A stretch of 64,000 nt of DNA, taken from the NCBI RefSeq assembly GCF_000231445.1, contig NZ_AGFR01000003.1, forward strand, positions 496,001 to 560,000, in the 5' to 3' direction. The notes under the pieces are model-generated. The model saw nothing but the letters and a program-made list of their open reading frames with translations. It did not search any database and had not been told where the DNA came from. This DNA comes from Commensalibacter intestini A911. GTDB taxonomy: Bacteria > Pseudomonadota > Alphaproteobacteria > Acetobacterales > Acetobacteraceae. Of this stretch, positions 27,941 through 34,922 are shown piece by piece. Within the stretch, counting starts at the first letter, position 1; each line of letters starts with the position of its first letter. A program made the translations under genes and the position numbers.

Positions 27941-30394
27941 ATGATTGAAAAAGGTTTTTCTAATCCAACTCCGCGTATCCTCCGTTTAAAAGAGGATCTT
28001 TTGAATGCTAAACCAGAGATTGAGTCAGAACGTGCTGTTCTAGTTACTGAATCTTATAAAGAAACAGAAAATTTACCTCCTGTTTTACGTAGAGCAAAGG
28101 CTCTTGAAAAAATCCTAACCCATTTACCAGTGACTATTCGCGATCATGAGTTAATTGTGGGGTCTGCTACGAAACATATTCGTTCAGCTTCTATTTTTCC
28201 TGAATATTCATTTAACTGGGTCGAAAAAGAATTCGATACCATGGAACATCGTGCTGCAGATCCTTTTGTTGTTCCTAAAGATGTTGCTAAAGACTTACAT
28301 GAAGCTTTTCAATATTGGCCAGGTAAAACAGTTAGTGACCTTGGTAATGCCTATATGTCTTCAGAAGCCAAACAATGTATTGGCGCAGGTGTTTTTACGG
28401 TTGGTAACTATTTAAATGGTGGTGTGGGTCATATCACTGTTGATTATGCTAAAGTATTAAAAGTTGGTTTTCGTGGCATTCTTGATGAAGCTTATACGGC
28501 TTTAGAACAACAAGATAAAAATGCGCCTGACTATGCAAAAAGAAAACAATTCTATAACGCAATTATTGTTGTTTATTCTTCTGCTATTCAATATGCACAA
28601 CGTTATGCAGAATATGCTCAAAAGCTTGCTCAAAGTGAAAAAGACGCAACGCGTAAAGAAGAGTTATTGCAAATTGCTAAAAACTGTAGCCGTGTTCCAG
28701 AATATGGTGCAACGACTTTTTATGAAGCATGTCAATCTTTTTGGTTTGTTCAGTTGTTGATTCAAATTGAAGGTAGTGGGCATTCTATTTCTCCAGGTCG
28801 TTTTGACCAATATATGCATCCATATTTGATTGCAGATAAAACAGCTTCCAAAGAGTTTGCGCAAGAGTTAATTGATTGTATTTGGTTGAAACTAAACGAT
28901 ATTAATAAATGTCGTGATGAATTGTCAGCTCAAGCATTTGCTGGTTATGCAATGTTCCAAAACTTGATTGTTGGTGGTCAAACCGAAGATGGTGTTGATG
29001 CAACAAATGAAGTGTCTTATATGTGTATGGAAGCAACCGCACATGTTGCATTGCCTCAGCCTTCATTCTCTATTCGTGTATGGCAGGGAACCCCTGATGA
29101 GTTCTTATTCAGATCTTGCGAAGTTATTCGTTTAGGTCTTGGTTTGCCGGCAATGTATAATGATGAAGTGATTATTCCTGCGATGCAAAATCGTGGGGTT
29201 ACTTTGGCAGATGCACGTAACTATGATGTTATTGGCTGTGTTGAACCTTCTATTCCTCATAAAACTGAAGGCCAACATGATGCTGCGTTCTTTAACGTTG
29301 CAAAAATTTTAGAAATCACTCTGAATAATGGGCGTTTAAATGATAAACAATTTGGCCCACAAACAGGTGAAATCGAAAGTTTTAAAAGTACTGCTGAGTT
29401 ATTAGTCGCATTTGAAAAACAACTTGAATATTTTGTTCGATTATTGATCGAAGCTTGTAACTGTGCAGATATGGCGCATGGTGAACGTGCTCCATTACCA
29501 TTCTTGTCAGCTTTGGTTGATGATTGTATTGGCAGAGGAAAAACAGTTCAAGAAGGTGGAGCAATTTATAACTTCACGGGGCCTCAAGCTTTCGGTGTTT
29601 CTGATTCTGCTGACTCTCTTTATGCAATTCAAAAACAAGTCTTTGAAGATAAAAAAATCACCATGAAGCAACTTAAAGCTGCTTTGGATGCAAACTTTGA
29701 TAGACCTGTAGAGTTAAAAGATATTGCTGAAGGTGTGATTAAAGATCAAAAAATCCATCAACAAGGTTTGATCGATACAAAAATTCATACAGATCATGAA
29801 AGTATTCGTCGCTTGCTTGATAGCACCCCATCTTATGGGAATGACATTGACGAAGTGGATATGATTGCACGTAAATGTGCGCAATTATACTGCCTTGAAA
29901 TTGAAAAATATAAAAATCCTCGTGGTGGGCAATTCCAAGCTGGTATTTATCCTGTTTCTGCCAATGTTATGTTCGGTCGTTATGTCGGTGCGCTTCCTGA
30001 TGGTCGTATTGCACAAACACCTTTGGCTGATGGGGTTTCACCTCGTCAAGGTAAAGATGTGAATGGTCCAACAGCGGCGGCAAACTCTGTATCAAAATTA
30101 GATCATTTCTTAGCTTCTAATGGTACGTTGTATAATCAAAAATTCTTACCATCTTCATTGGCTGGAGATAATGGGTTAAAGAATTTTTCCAGTATGGTTC
30201 GAAGCTATTTCGATAAAAAAGGAATGCATATCCAATTTAACGTGATTAATCGTGATACATTAATTGCTGCACAGAAACATCCTGAACAACATAAAGATTT
30301 AGTGGTTCGTGTTGCAGGATATAGTGCACAATTCGTCACTTTGGCGAAGGATGTTCAGGACGATATTATTAGCCGAACAGAGCAACATTTTTAA
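27941..30394 (+). CDS. Glycyl radical enzyme, B12-independent glycerol/diol dehydratase type
   Basis: 817 residues. The glycyl radical motif RVAGYSAQF puts the radical on Gly793, and the thiyl Cys433 is in IGCVEPSIP. Other candidate active-site residues are His164 (GVGHITVDY), His281-Ser282 (GHSISPGRFDQYMHPY), Glu435 and Asp447. These carry the same numbers I recall for the substrate-binding residues of Clostridium butyricum glycerol dehydratase DhaB1, and the N-terminus is alike too. It is longer (817 versus about 787) because of an insertion near 590-622. Choline lyase has Thr where this has His446, and pyruvate formate-lyase has two adjacent cysteines, so both are unlikely. It would dehydrate glycerol or 1,2-propanediol to the aldehyde under anoxia. 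It is followed by its activase, but no 1,3-propanediol dehydrogenase or microcompartment gene is seen. Confidence 0.85.
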   Translation: MIEKGFSNPTPRILRLKEDLLNAKPEIESERAVLVTESYKETENLPPVLRRAKALEKILTHLPVTIRDHELIVGSATKHIRSASIFPEYSFNWVEKEFDTMEHRAADPFVVPKDVAKDLHEAFQYWPGKTVSDLGNAYMSSEAKQCIGAGVFTVGNYLNGGVGHITVDYAKVLKVGFRGILDEAYTALEQQDKNAPDYAKRKQFYNAIIVVYSSAIQYAQRYAEYAQKLAQSEKDATRKEELLQIAKNCSRVPEYGATTFYEACQSFWFVQLLIQIEGSGHSISPGRFDQYMHPYLIADKTASKEFAQELIDCIWLKLNDINKCRDELSAQAFAGYAMFQNLIVGGQTEDGVDATNEVSYMCMEATAHVALPQPSFSIRVWQGTPDEFLFRSCEVIRLGLGLPAMYNDEVIIPAMQNRGVTLADARNYDVIGCVEPSIPHKTEGQHDAAFFNVAKILEITLNNGRLNDKQFGPQTGEIESFKSTAELLVAFEKQLEYFVRLLIEACNCADMAHGERAPLPFLSALVDDCIGRGKTVQEGGAIYNFTGPQAFGVSDSADSLYAIQKQVFEDKKITMKQLKAALDANFDRPVELKDIAEGVIKDQKIHQQGLIDTKIHTDHESIRRLLDSTPSYGNDIDEVDMIARKCAQLYCLEIEKYKNPRGGQFQAGIYPVSANVMFGRYVGALPDGRIAQTPLADGVSPRQGKDVNGPTAAANSVSKLDHFLASNGTLYNQKFLPSSLAGDNGLKNFSSMVRSYFDKKGMHIQFNVINRDTLIAAQKHPEQHKDLVVRVAGYSAQFVTLAKDVQDDIISRTEQHF

Positions 30395-30430
30395 CCTCTT
30401 TTATTAAGAAAATGCCAAAGGGGATCGGTC

Positions 30431-31348
30431 ATGCAACCCGCTAATTATGATACACAGGGTACCATATTTAATATCCAGCGATTTTCTGTTCATGATGGTA
30501 ATGGTATTCGAACAATCCCCTTTTTTAAAGGATGTCCTTTATCTTGTAAGTGGTGTAGCAATCCAGAATCGCGTGATCCTAAGCCACAGCTTTTATTTAT
30601 TAAGCAAAACTGTAATGAGTGTGGTGACTGTATAGAGGTTTGTGAGCAAAAAGCGTTATCGTTTGATAATCCAAATTTTATCGATAGAGATAAATGCACG
30701 ACTTGTGGAAAATGTGCTGAGGTTTGTTTGCCTAAAGCATTAGAAATGAAAGGCTGTAAAACAACTGTTGGAGAGGTGATGAAAGAGTTGCAAAAAGATG
30801 CAACGATTTATCGACGTTCCGATGGTGGGATTACCTTGTCGGGTGGAGAGCCTTTGTTACAACCTGAATTTGCTTTGGAGTTGCTAAAGGCTTGTAAAGA
30901 AAAAGGTTGGCATACCGCTATGGAAACAACGGGTGCAGCATCTAAAAAGACGATTGAAATGGTAATGCCCTTTGTGGATTTAGCCTTAACGGATATTAAG
31001 GCAATGGATCCTGGTGTGCATCTTGTTGCTACGGGTGTTTCAAATAAAGTTATTTTAGAAAATCTCATTTTAATTTCTGAAATTACTAAAACAGAAGTCA
31101 GACTACCTTTAATTCCTGACGTTAATTCAGATAAACAAAGCGTTAAAGCCGTTTGTGAATTTGTAAAGAAGATGCATAATGTCGATACAATTCACTTGCT
31201 TCCTTATCATACTTATGGGGAAGGGAAGTATGACTTGTTAGGGATGGAATATACAATGCCTAAAGATGCTAAAATGACAACAGAGGACATTGAAGCATTA
31301 CAGGCAATGGTTCAAGATATGGGCTATCACTGCCATATCGGAGGATAA
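30431..31348 (+). CDS. Glycyl radical enzyme activase (radical SAM)
   Basis: 305 residues. The radical-SAM cluster motif is CPLSCKWC (CX3CX2C), followed by an inserted pair of ferredoxin-type clusters (CNECGDCIEVC and CTTCGKCAEVC), which is typical of activases for diol dehydratase-type enzymes and unlike the short PFL activase. GGEPLLQPEF contributes SAM binding. It is 36 bases after the glycyl radical enzyme, with AAGGGGA as ribosome-binding site, so the two form an operon. The size matches the DhaB2 partner of clostridial glycerol dehydratase. Confidence 0.93.
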   Translation: MQPANYDTQGTIFNIQRFSVHDGNGIRTIPFFKGCPLSCKWCSNPESRDPKPQLLFIKQNCNECGDCIEVCEQKALSFDNPNFIDRDKCTTCGKCAEVCLPKALEMKGCKTTVGEVMKELQKDATIYRRSDGGITLSGGEPLLQPEFALELLKACKEKGWHTAMETTGAASKKTIEMVMPFVDLALTDIKAMDPGVHLVATGVSNKVILENLILISEITKTEVRLPLIPDVNSDKQSVKAVCEFVKKMHNVDTIHLLPYHTYGEGKYDLLGMEYTMPKDAKMTTEDIEALQAMVQDMGYHCHIGG

Positions 31349-31352
31349 GTTT

Positions 31353-31457
31353 TTAACTATATTCTGAGTTAAAAATCTTTTTAATTTGTTTAACAATAGC
31401 TAATCTTAATGCAAAAGAGCTTAGCATAATGATAAATAAATATTCAGTCGTAACCAT
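31353..31457 (-). CDS. 34-residue single-helix membrane peptide
   Basis: A small ORF reads MVTTEYLFIIMLSSFAL and ends KKIFNSEYS. It has one predicted membrane helix (about 6-22) and a basic C-terminal tail (KQIKK). AAAGGA lies 6-7 bases before the ATG, a good ribosome-binding site. It starts 17 bases after the PadR stop on the same strand, so it is probably cotranscribed. No family is recognised. It could be a regulatory small membrane protein. It is too short for most annotation pipelines. Confidence 0.55.
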   Translation of the reverse strand: MVTTEYLFIIMLSSFALRLAIVKQIKKIFNSEYS

Positions 31458-31474
31458 GATGTTTCCTTTCAAAA

Positions 31475-32212
31475 TCATTCAAGTTTAGGATCTGTTTGTA
31501 AAATTTCGGCTGTTGCTTTTTGAAGAATAGCTTCAATCCGTTTTAGTTCGGCTTCTGAGGCATTTTGTTTTTGTCGCAACGCTGTTTTTAAAGAACGACG
31601 AGCTTCATAAAGTTTATAAGATTCTTTAGATCTCATTGGATTGTCTGAGAAAATTTCACGAACTTCACTCATATGTTTGCCAATGCTGCCTAATCGATCC
31701 CATAATGAAGCAGCTTGTGCTTTGGATTGCTCTAAAAACTGTTTGCCTTCTTCAGAGATATGATATTGCTTACGATTGCCTTGTTTTTCGACAGAAACTT
31801 TGTCGGTTTCATTTAAAAAAGTCAGGGCAGGGTAAATAACACCAGGGCTTGGGGTATACATCCCATTGGAATGTTCCTCGAAAAATTTGATGAGTTCATA
31901 ACCATGTGCTGGTTGTGTTTCAAGTTGTTTTAAAATTAACAATTGAAGCTCATCAGAGGATAATTTTCGGCCTCTAGTTAATAAATGATGATCACCACCT
32001 GATAAAAAATCGTGTCTTCTTCTTTGATGATGACGCTCATGACGTTCATGCATCTCTTCATCATGATGAGAGCGTTGACCATGATGATGTCCACGATGAG
32101 AATGTTGATCGTCATGATGAAAACGACGTCTGTGATGAGGATCGTGTGAGGTAGAGGATTCATCGTGATTAGAATGACGATGAGATTTTTGATGTTTAAA
32201 AAAGTTTTTCAT
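31475..32212 (-). CDS. PadR family regulator with histidine-rich N-terminus (YqjI-like)
   Basis: 245 residues. The first ~77 residues contain 23 histidines (HSHRGHHHG, ERHERHHQRRRH and similar), which suggests a metal-binding arm. A PadR winged helix follows from about 85-155 (LSSDELQLLILKQLETQPAHG, then YELIKFFEEHS and GVIYPALTFL). The C-terminal PadR helices are at about 160-240. This layout is that of E. coli YqjI, a nickel-responsive PadR repressor of a ferric reductase. Here the neighbour is a decayed siderophore locus. The regulated genes and the metal are inferred, not shown. Confidence 0.85.
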   Translation of the reverse strand: MKNFFKHQKSHRHSNHDESSTSHDPHHRRRFHHDDQHSHRGHHHGQRSHHDEEMHERHERHHQRRRHDFLSGGDHHLLTRGRKLSSDELQLLILKQLETQPAHGYELIKFFEEHSNGMYTPSPGVIYPALTFLNETDKVSVEKQGNRKQYHISEEGKQFLEQSKAQAASLWDRLGSIGKHMSEVREIFSDNPMRSKESYKLYEARRSLKTALRQKQNASEAELKRIEAILQKATAEILQTDPKLE

Positions 32213-32256
32213 ATTGTAAAATATATCTTTCGTTATAATATGGTAAATAGAAAACG

Positions 32257-32448
32257 CTATCGAAGCGCTTTTTTATCTTCAAGTAAGCGGAGTTGCTGAC
32301 CTGTATAATTTTTGGACACATCGATTTGTATTCTTTGTTGACGATGAGTGTTTGTTAATTGAGAAGGGCGATGAAAACGGTCAAGATCGCTGTGATCGCA
32401 ATGATAACCATTTGGATGCTTATTAGCATTTATGAATATCGTGTTCAT
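32257..32448 (-). CDS. Small hypothetical protein
   Basis: 63 residues, basic, no membrane helix, with several His in the N-terminal half (HPNGYHCDHSDLDRFHRP). It lies 44 bases upstream of the PadR gene on the same strand and may be cotranscribed. The base composition looks coding (higher GC than the flanking intergenic DNA), but the ribosome-binding site is weak. No family is recognised. Confidence 0.45.
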   Translation of the reverse strand: MNTIFINANKHPNGYHCDHSDLDRFHRPSQLTNTHRQQRIQIDVSKNYTGQQLRLLEDKKALR

Positions 32449-32456
32449 GAATCTTT

Positions 32457-32472
32457 TATATCTTAAGATATA
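32457..32472. promoter_or_regulatory. Perfect 16-bp palindrome, possible PadR operator
   Basis: TATATCTTAAGATATA is self-complementary. It lies 9 bases upstream of the small ORF at 32448. A related half-site (ATATATCTTTCG) precedes the PadR start. PadR proteins bind palindromes, often autoregulating, so this is a candidate operator. Confidence 0.4.
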
Positions 32473-32625
32473 TTTTACGTCAAATATATTTTTTAGGAAA
32501 AAGTAAAATTTTAATTAAAAATAGAGCGATACACGATCTTTTTTGAGATGTTAGTCATTATATGTATATGATTTAACTATCTAAAATACTCATTTAGAGT
32601 TGTAATCAATCAATTTAAATTAAAT

Positions 32626-32900
32626 TTATTTGTATATCGCATAATGATTTAATTCTTTTATGGAAAGGGTTAAATCCTGGTTGTTGGTGAGTCTCTTAAT
32701 GGCTAAATCAATAAATTTACGAACTTTTAAAGGTTGTTTATTTTTACTTCCATAATAAATATATGCATGCATATGATCAGCGATATGGTTGATAAATAAT
32801 GGAATTAGTTTTCTGTCTCTTATTAGGTGCGTTACTGAGATAGAAGAAAGCTGAGAGATGACTTTACCATCAAGTGCAGCTTGGATTTCTATATCCGTAT
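32626..32900 (-). pseudogene. LysR-type regulator remnant (C-terminal piece)
   Basis: Translation of the minus strand gives about 90 residues without a start. They read DIEIQAALDGKVISQLSSIS and later PLKVRKFIDLAIKRL, the end of a LysR substrate-binding domain, with the stop at 32626-32628. The DNA-binding and most of the regulatory domain are missing. The frame breaks off at the inverted repeat where the TonB-receptor remnant begins on the other strand, so both look like halves of a rearrangement. Confidence 0.7.
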
Positions 32901-33137
32901 AACGGATATAGTTATGGTGATAATGCCAATAGCTTCAAAGTGCCTTCTTATATTCTTGGAGATGTTGAGTTGCATTATGATCTAAAAAATAGTTTTCCAG
33001 AAATTAATAGTACGTTGTTACAGTTAAATATTAATAACGTTGCGGATAATAAATATACAGTTGCTTGTGCATCGAATATGAGTTGTTTTTATGGAACACG
33101 TCGGGTTGTTATGGGACAAGTCAGAGCACGTTGGTAA
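32880..33137 (+). pseudogene. TonB-dependent siderophore receptor remnant (C-terminal piece)
   Basis: About 85 residues match the end of a TonB-dependent siderophore receptor: NSFKVPSYILGDVELHYDL, LQLNINNVADNKYT, then a Cys pair and the terminal beta-strand VVMGQVRARW. These receptors are normally about 700 residues with a plug domain, all of which is missing here. An intact siderophore-esterase-like gene follows 24 bases later, so it was once an iron-uptake gene. Confidence 0.78.
32889..32911. repeat. Inverted repeat at pseudogene junction
   Basis: CTATATCCGT and ACGGATATAG form a perfect 10-bp stem with a 3-base loop. It lies exactly where the LysR remnant and the TonB-receptor remnant meet on opposite strands. 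Confidence 0.6.
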
Positions 33138-33161
33138 GTATTAAAGAAATAAGAGAATGTT

Positions 33162-34139
33162 GTGAAAAAATTATTTATAAAATCAGCGTGTATACTTTCT
33201 GCATTGCTTTGTTATACGGCAATACAAACTGTTAAGGCACAACCTGTTGCCCCGAAAGAGTCATCTCCTTTAACAATATTAAAAGCATTAAATCCATCGA
33301 CTGTAACGTTAAAAGATAGTGCGAGTTTTGATATCAAAGATCAAAAGAGCAACCAGACTTATCGTATTTTTATTTCCATTCCTGATGCACCTCCACCAGC
33401 TTCTGGATATCCTGTTGTTTTTGTGATGGATGGAAATGCATTATTTAATACGACACGAGATGCATTGCGTGCTTATGAAAAAAGAGTGGATTTAACGAAG
33501 AAAATACATCCTGTTATTGTGGGGATAGGTTATCTTCCGTCTGATAATATGGCGCAGTTACGCACTTATGACCTAACACCGCCTCAAAATACAAAAATTC
33601 CAATGAAGTATAAAACAGGTGGGGCAGAGGCTTTTGCCTCTTTTATTCAAGATCAATTAAAACCTTTAATTACACGTTATGTGCCGATTGATCAGCAGCA
33701 TCAAGCATTAATGGGGCATTCTTTTGGTGGATTATTTACAGTTTATAATTTTGTTTACCATCCCAATGAGTATCAAGTTTATGTAGCTGCCAGCCCATCT
33801 TTATGGCTTGATCCAGTATTAATTTCTAATCGGATAAATTATTTAGAGCAGCAAAAGGTGACATTTGCCAAAAATCCTAAAACGATTTTATTAACGGTGG
33901 GATCGTATGAACAAAATATTGCGCCTTATTGGCAAAATAATCCTAATCTAGAAAAGATCAAACATCACTTGGCAGCAAAACATCAGGTGGATCATATTCA
34001 TCAGGCTTGTAAAGGGTTAAAACAGGTTTCTGATGTTGTAGTTGATTGTGTTGATTTTGATGGGGAAGACCATAGCAGTGTTGTTCCAGCAGCGATTGGC
34101 CGTGGTGTTGCTGTGATTATGCGTGCATTTGCACAATAA
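33162..34139 (+). CDS. Secreted alpha/beta hydrolase, siderophore esterase (IroE/Fes-like)
   Basis: 325 residues with an N-terminal signal peptide (about 26 residues, ending near VKA). Downstream is an esterase-D/IroE-type alpha/beta hydrolase: PVVFVMDGNALF, nucleophile elbow GHSFGG (Ser catalytic), and DGEDHSSVV supplying the catalytic His. This family includes periplasmic enzymes that hydrolyse ferric siderophores. It lies 24 bases after the receptor remnant, so it was probably in an iron-uptake operon. It starts with GTG and appears intact, but its substrate supply may be gone. Confidence 0.8.
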   Translation: MKKLFIKSACILSALLCYTAIQTVKAQPVAPKESSPLTILKALNPSTVTLKDSASFDIKDQKSNQTYRIFISIPDAPPPASGYPVVFVMDGNALFNTTRDALRAYEKRVDLTKKIHPVIVGIGYLPSDNMAQLRTYDLTPPQNTKIPMKYKTGGAEAFASFIQDQLKPLITRYVPIDQQHQALMGHSFGGLFTVYNFVYHPNEYQVYVAASPSLWLDPVLISNRINYLEQQKVTFAKNPKTILLTVGSYEQNIAPYWQNNPNLEKIKHHLAAKHQVDHIHQACKGLKQVSDVVVDCVDFDGEDHSSVVPAAIGRGVAVIMRAFAQ

Positions 34140-34149
34140 CAAAAGATAG

Positions 34150-34191
34150 TCCTATAGATATCTATCATTTTAACAATAGAGATCTATAGGA
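34150..34191. terminator. Hairpin between convergent genes
   Basis: 16-bp stem with one mismatch (TCCTATAGATATCTAT pairs with ATAGAGATCTATAGGA), 10-base loop, between the esterase and the acetyltransferase. Confidence 0.55.
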
Positions 34192-34200
34192 TTAAAACGC

Positions 34201-34902
34201 TTACTTTCTACAATCTTCTAGAGATTGTTTTTGTTTTCCGTCTTGATCGAAATTATCAGCGGAAAGCCATTTTTGTAGAGCTTTGTTGACGTCAGGCCAT
34301 TCTTTGTCAATGATAGAAAACCAATCAGTATCTCTATTATGACCTTTGGTGACGATGGCTTGTCTAAACCTTCCTTCATATTGAAAGCCTAATCGTAAAG
34401 CTGAACGACGAGAAGGTTCATTACAAGCGTTACATTTCCATTCATATCGACGATAGCCAAGCGTTTCAAAGGCATAGTTCATTAGTAACCATTGAGCTTC
34501 GGTTGCAATAATGGTTTTTGCTAATAAAGGGGAGTAATGAACATGTCCTACTTCCATCACACCATTATTTGCATCAATTCGCATTAAAGCGATCGAGCCA
34601 ACGGGTTGATTGGTTTTAGTGTCAATAACGGCGTAATTAATAGGATCATTGACGGTTAAAACGCTTTGAATCCACTCTTTATGCTCTTCAACGGTTTTAT
34701 CTGGCCCTCTTAACATCCATGTCCAATGTCCATCATCAGGAAATAGTTGATAAGCATTGAATAAAGCCTCAGCATGATTCAAGGTTAAGGGTTCCAAACG
34801 ACAAAGGCGACCTTGTAAGGTAATACGTTGAGGGTGAGGTCTTGGTTCCCAATTCGGTAATGGTTCACCAACAGGTTGGTTGAGTTCGTTAAAATATTCC
34901 AT
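34201..34902 (-). CDS. GNAT family N-acetyltransferase (RimJ/RimL-like)
   Basis: 233 residues from the ATG ending at 34902, which has AAGGA 7 bases upstream. A TTG 15 bases earlier is less likely. It has the COG1670 layout: ITLQGRLCRLEPLTLNHAEA at the start, and CNEPSRRSALRLGFQYEG as the acetyl-CoA-binding region. Proteins of this branch acetylate ribosomal-protein-like N-termini or small molecules, and the substrate is unknown. It is 20 bases downstream of uvrA on the same strand. Confidence 0.8.
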   Translation of the reverse strand: MEYFNELNQPVGEPLPNWEPRPHPQRITLQGRLCRLEPLTLNHAEALFNAYQLFPDDGHWTWMLRGPDKTVEEHKEWIQSVLTVNDPINYAVIDTKTNQPVGSIALMRIDANNGVMEVGHVHYSPLLAKTIIATEAQWLLMNYAFETLGYRRYEWKCNACNEPSRRSALRLGFQYEGRFRQAIVTKGHNRDTDWFSIIDKEWPDVNKALQKWLSADNFDQDGKQKQSLEDCRK

Positions 34903-34922
34903 AATCAATTCCTTCAATATTT

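Noticed and set aside
27941-30394. Pyruvate formate-lyase or choline TMA-lyase identity for the glycyl radical enzyme
   Set aside because: The single active-site Cys in GCVEP excludes pyruvate formate-lyase. His446 where choline lyase has Thr, and the His281-Ser282 pair, fit diol dehydratase better.
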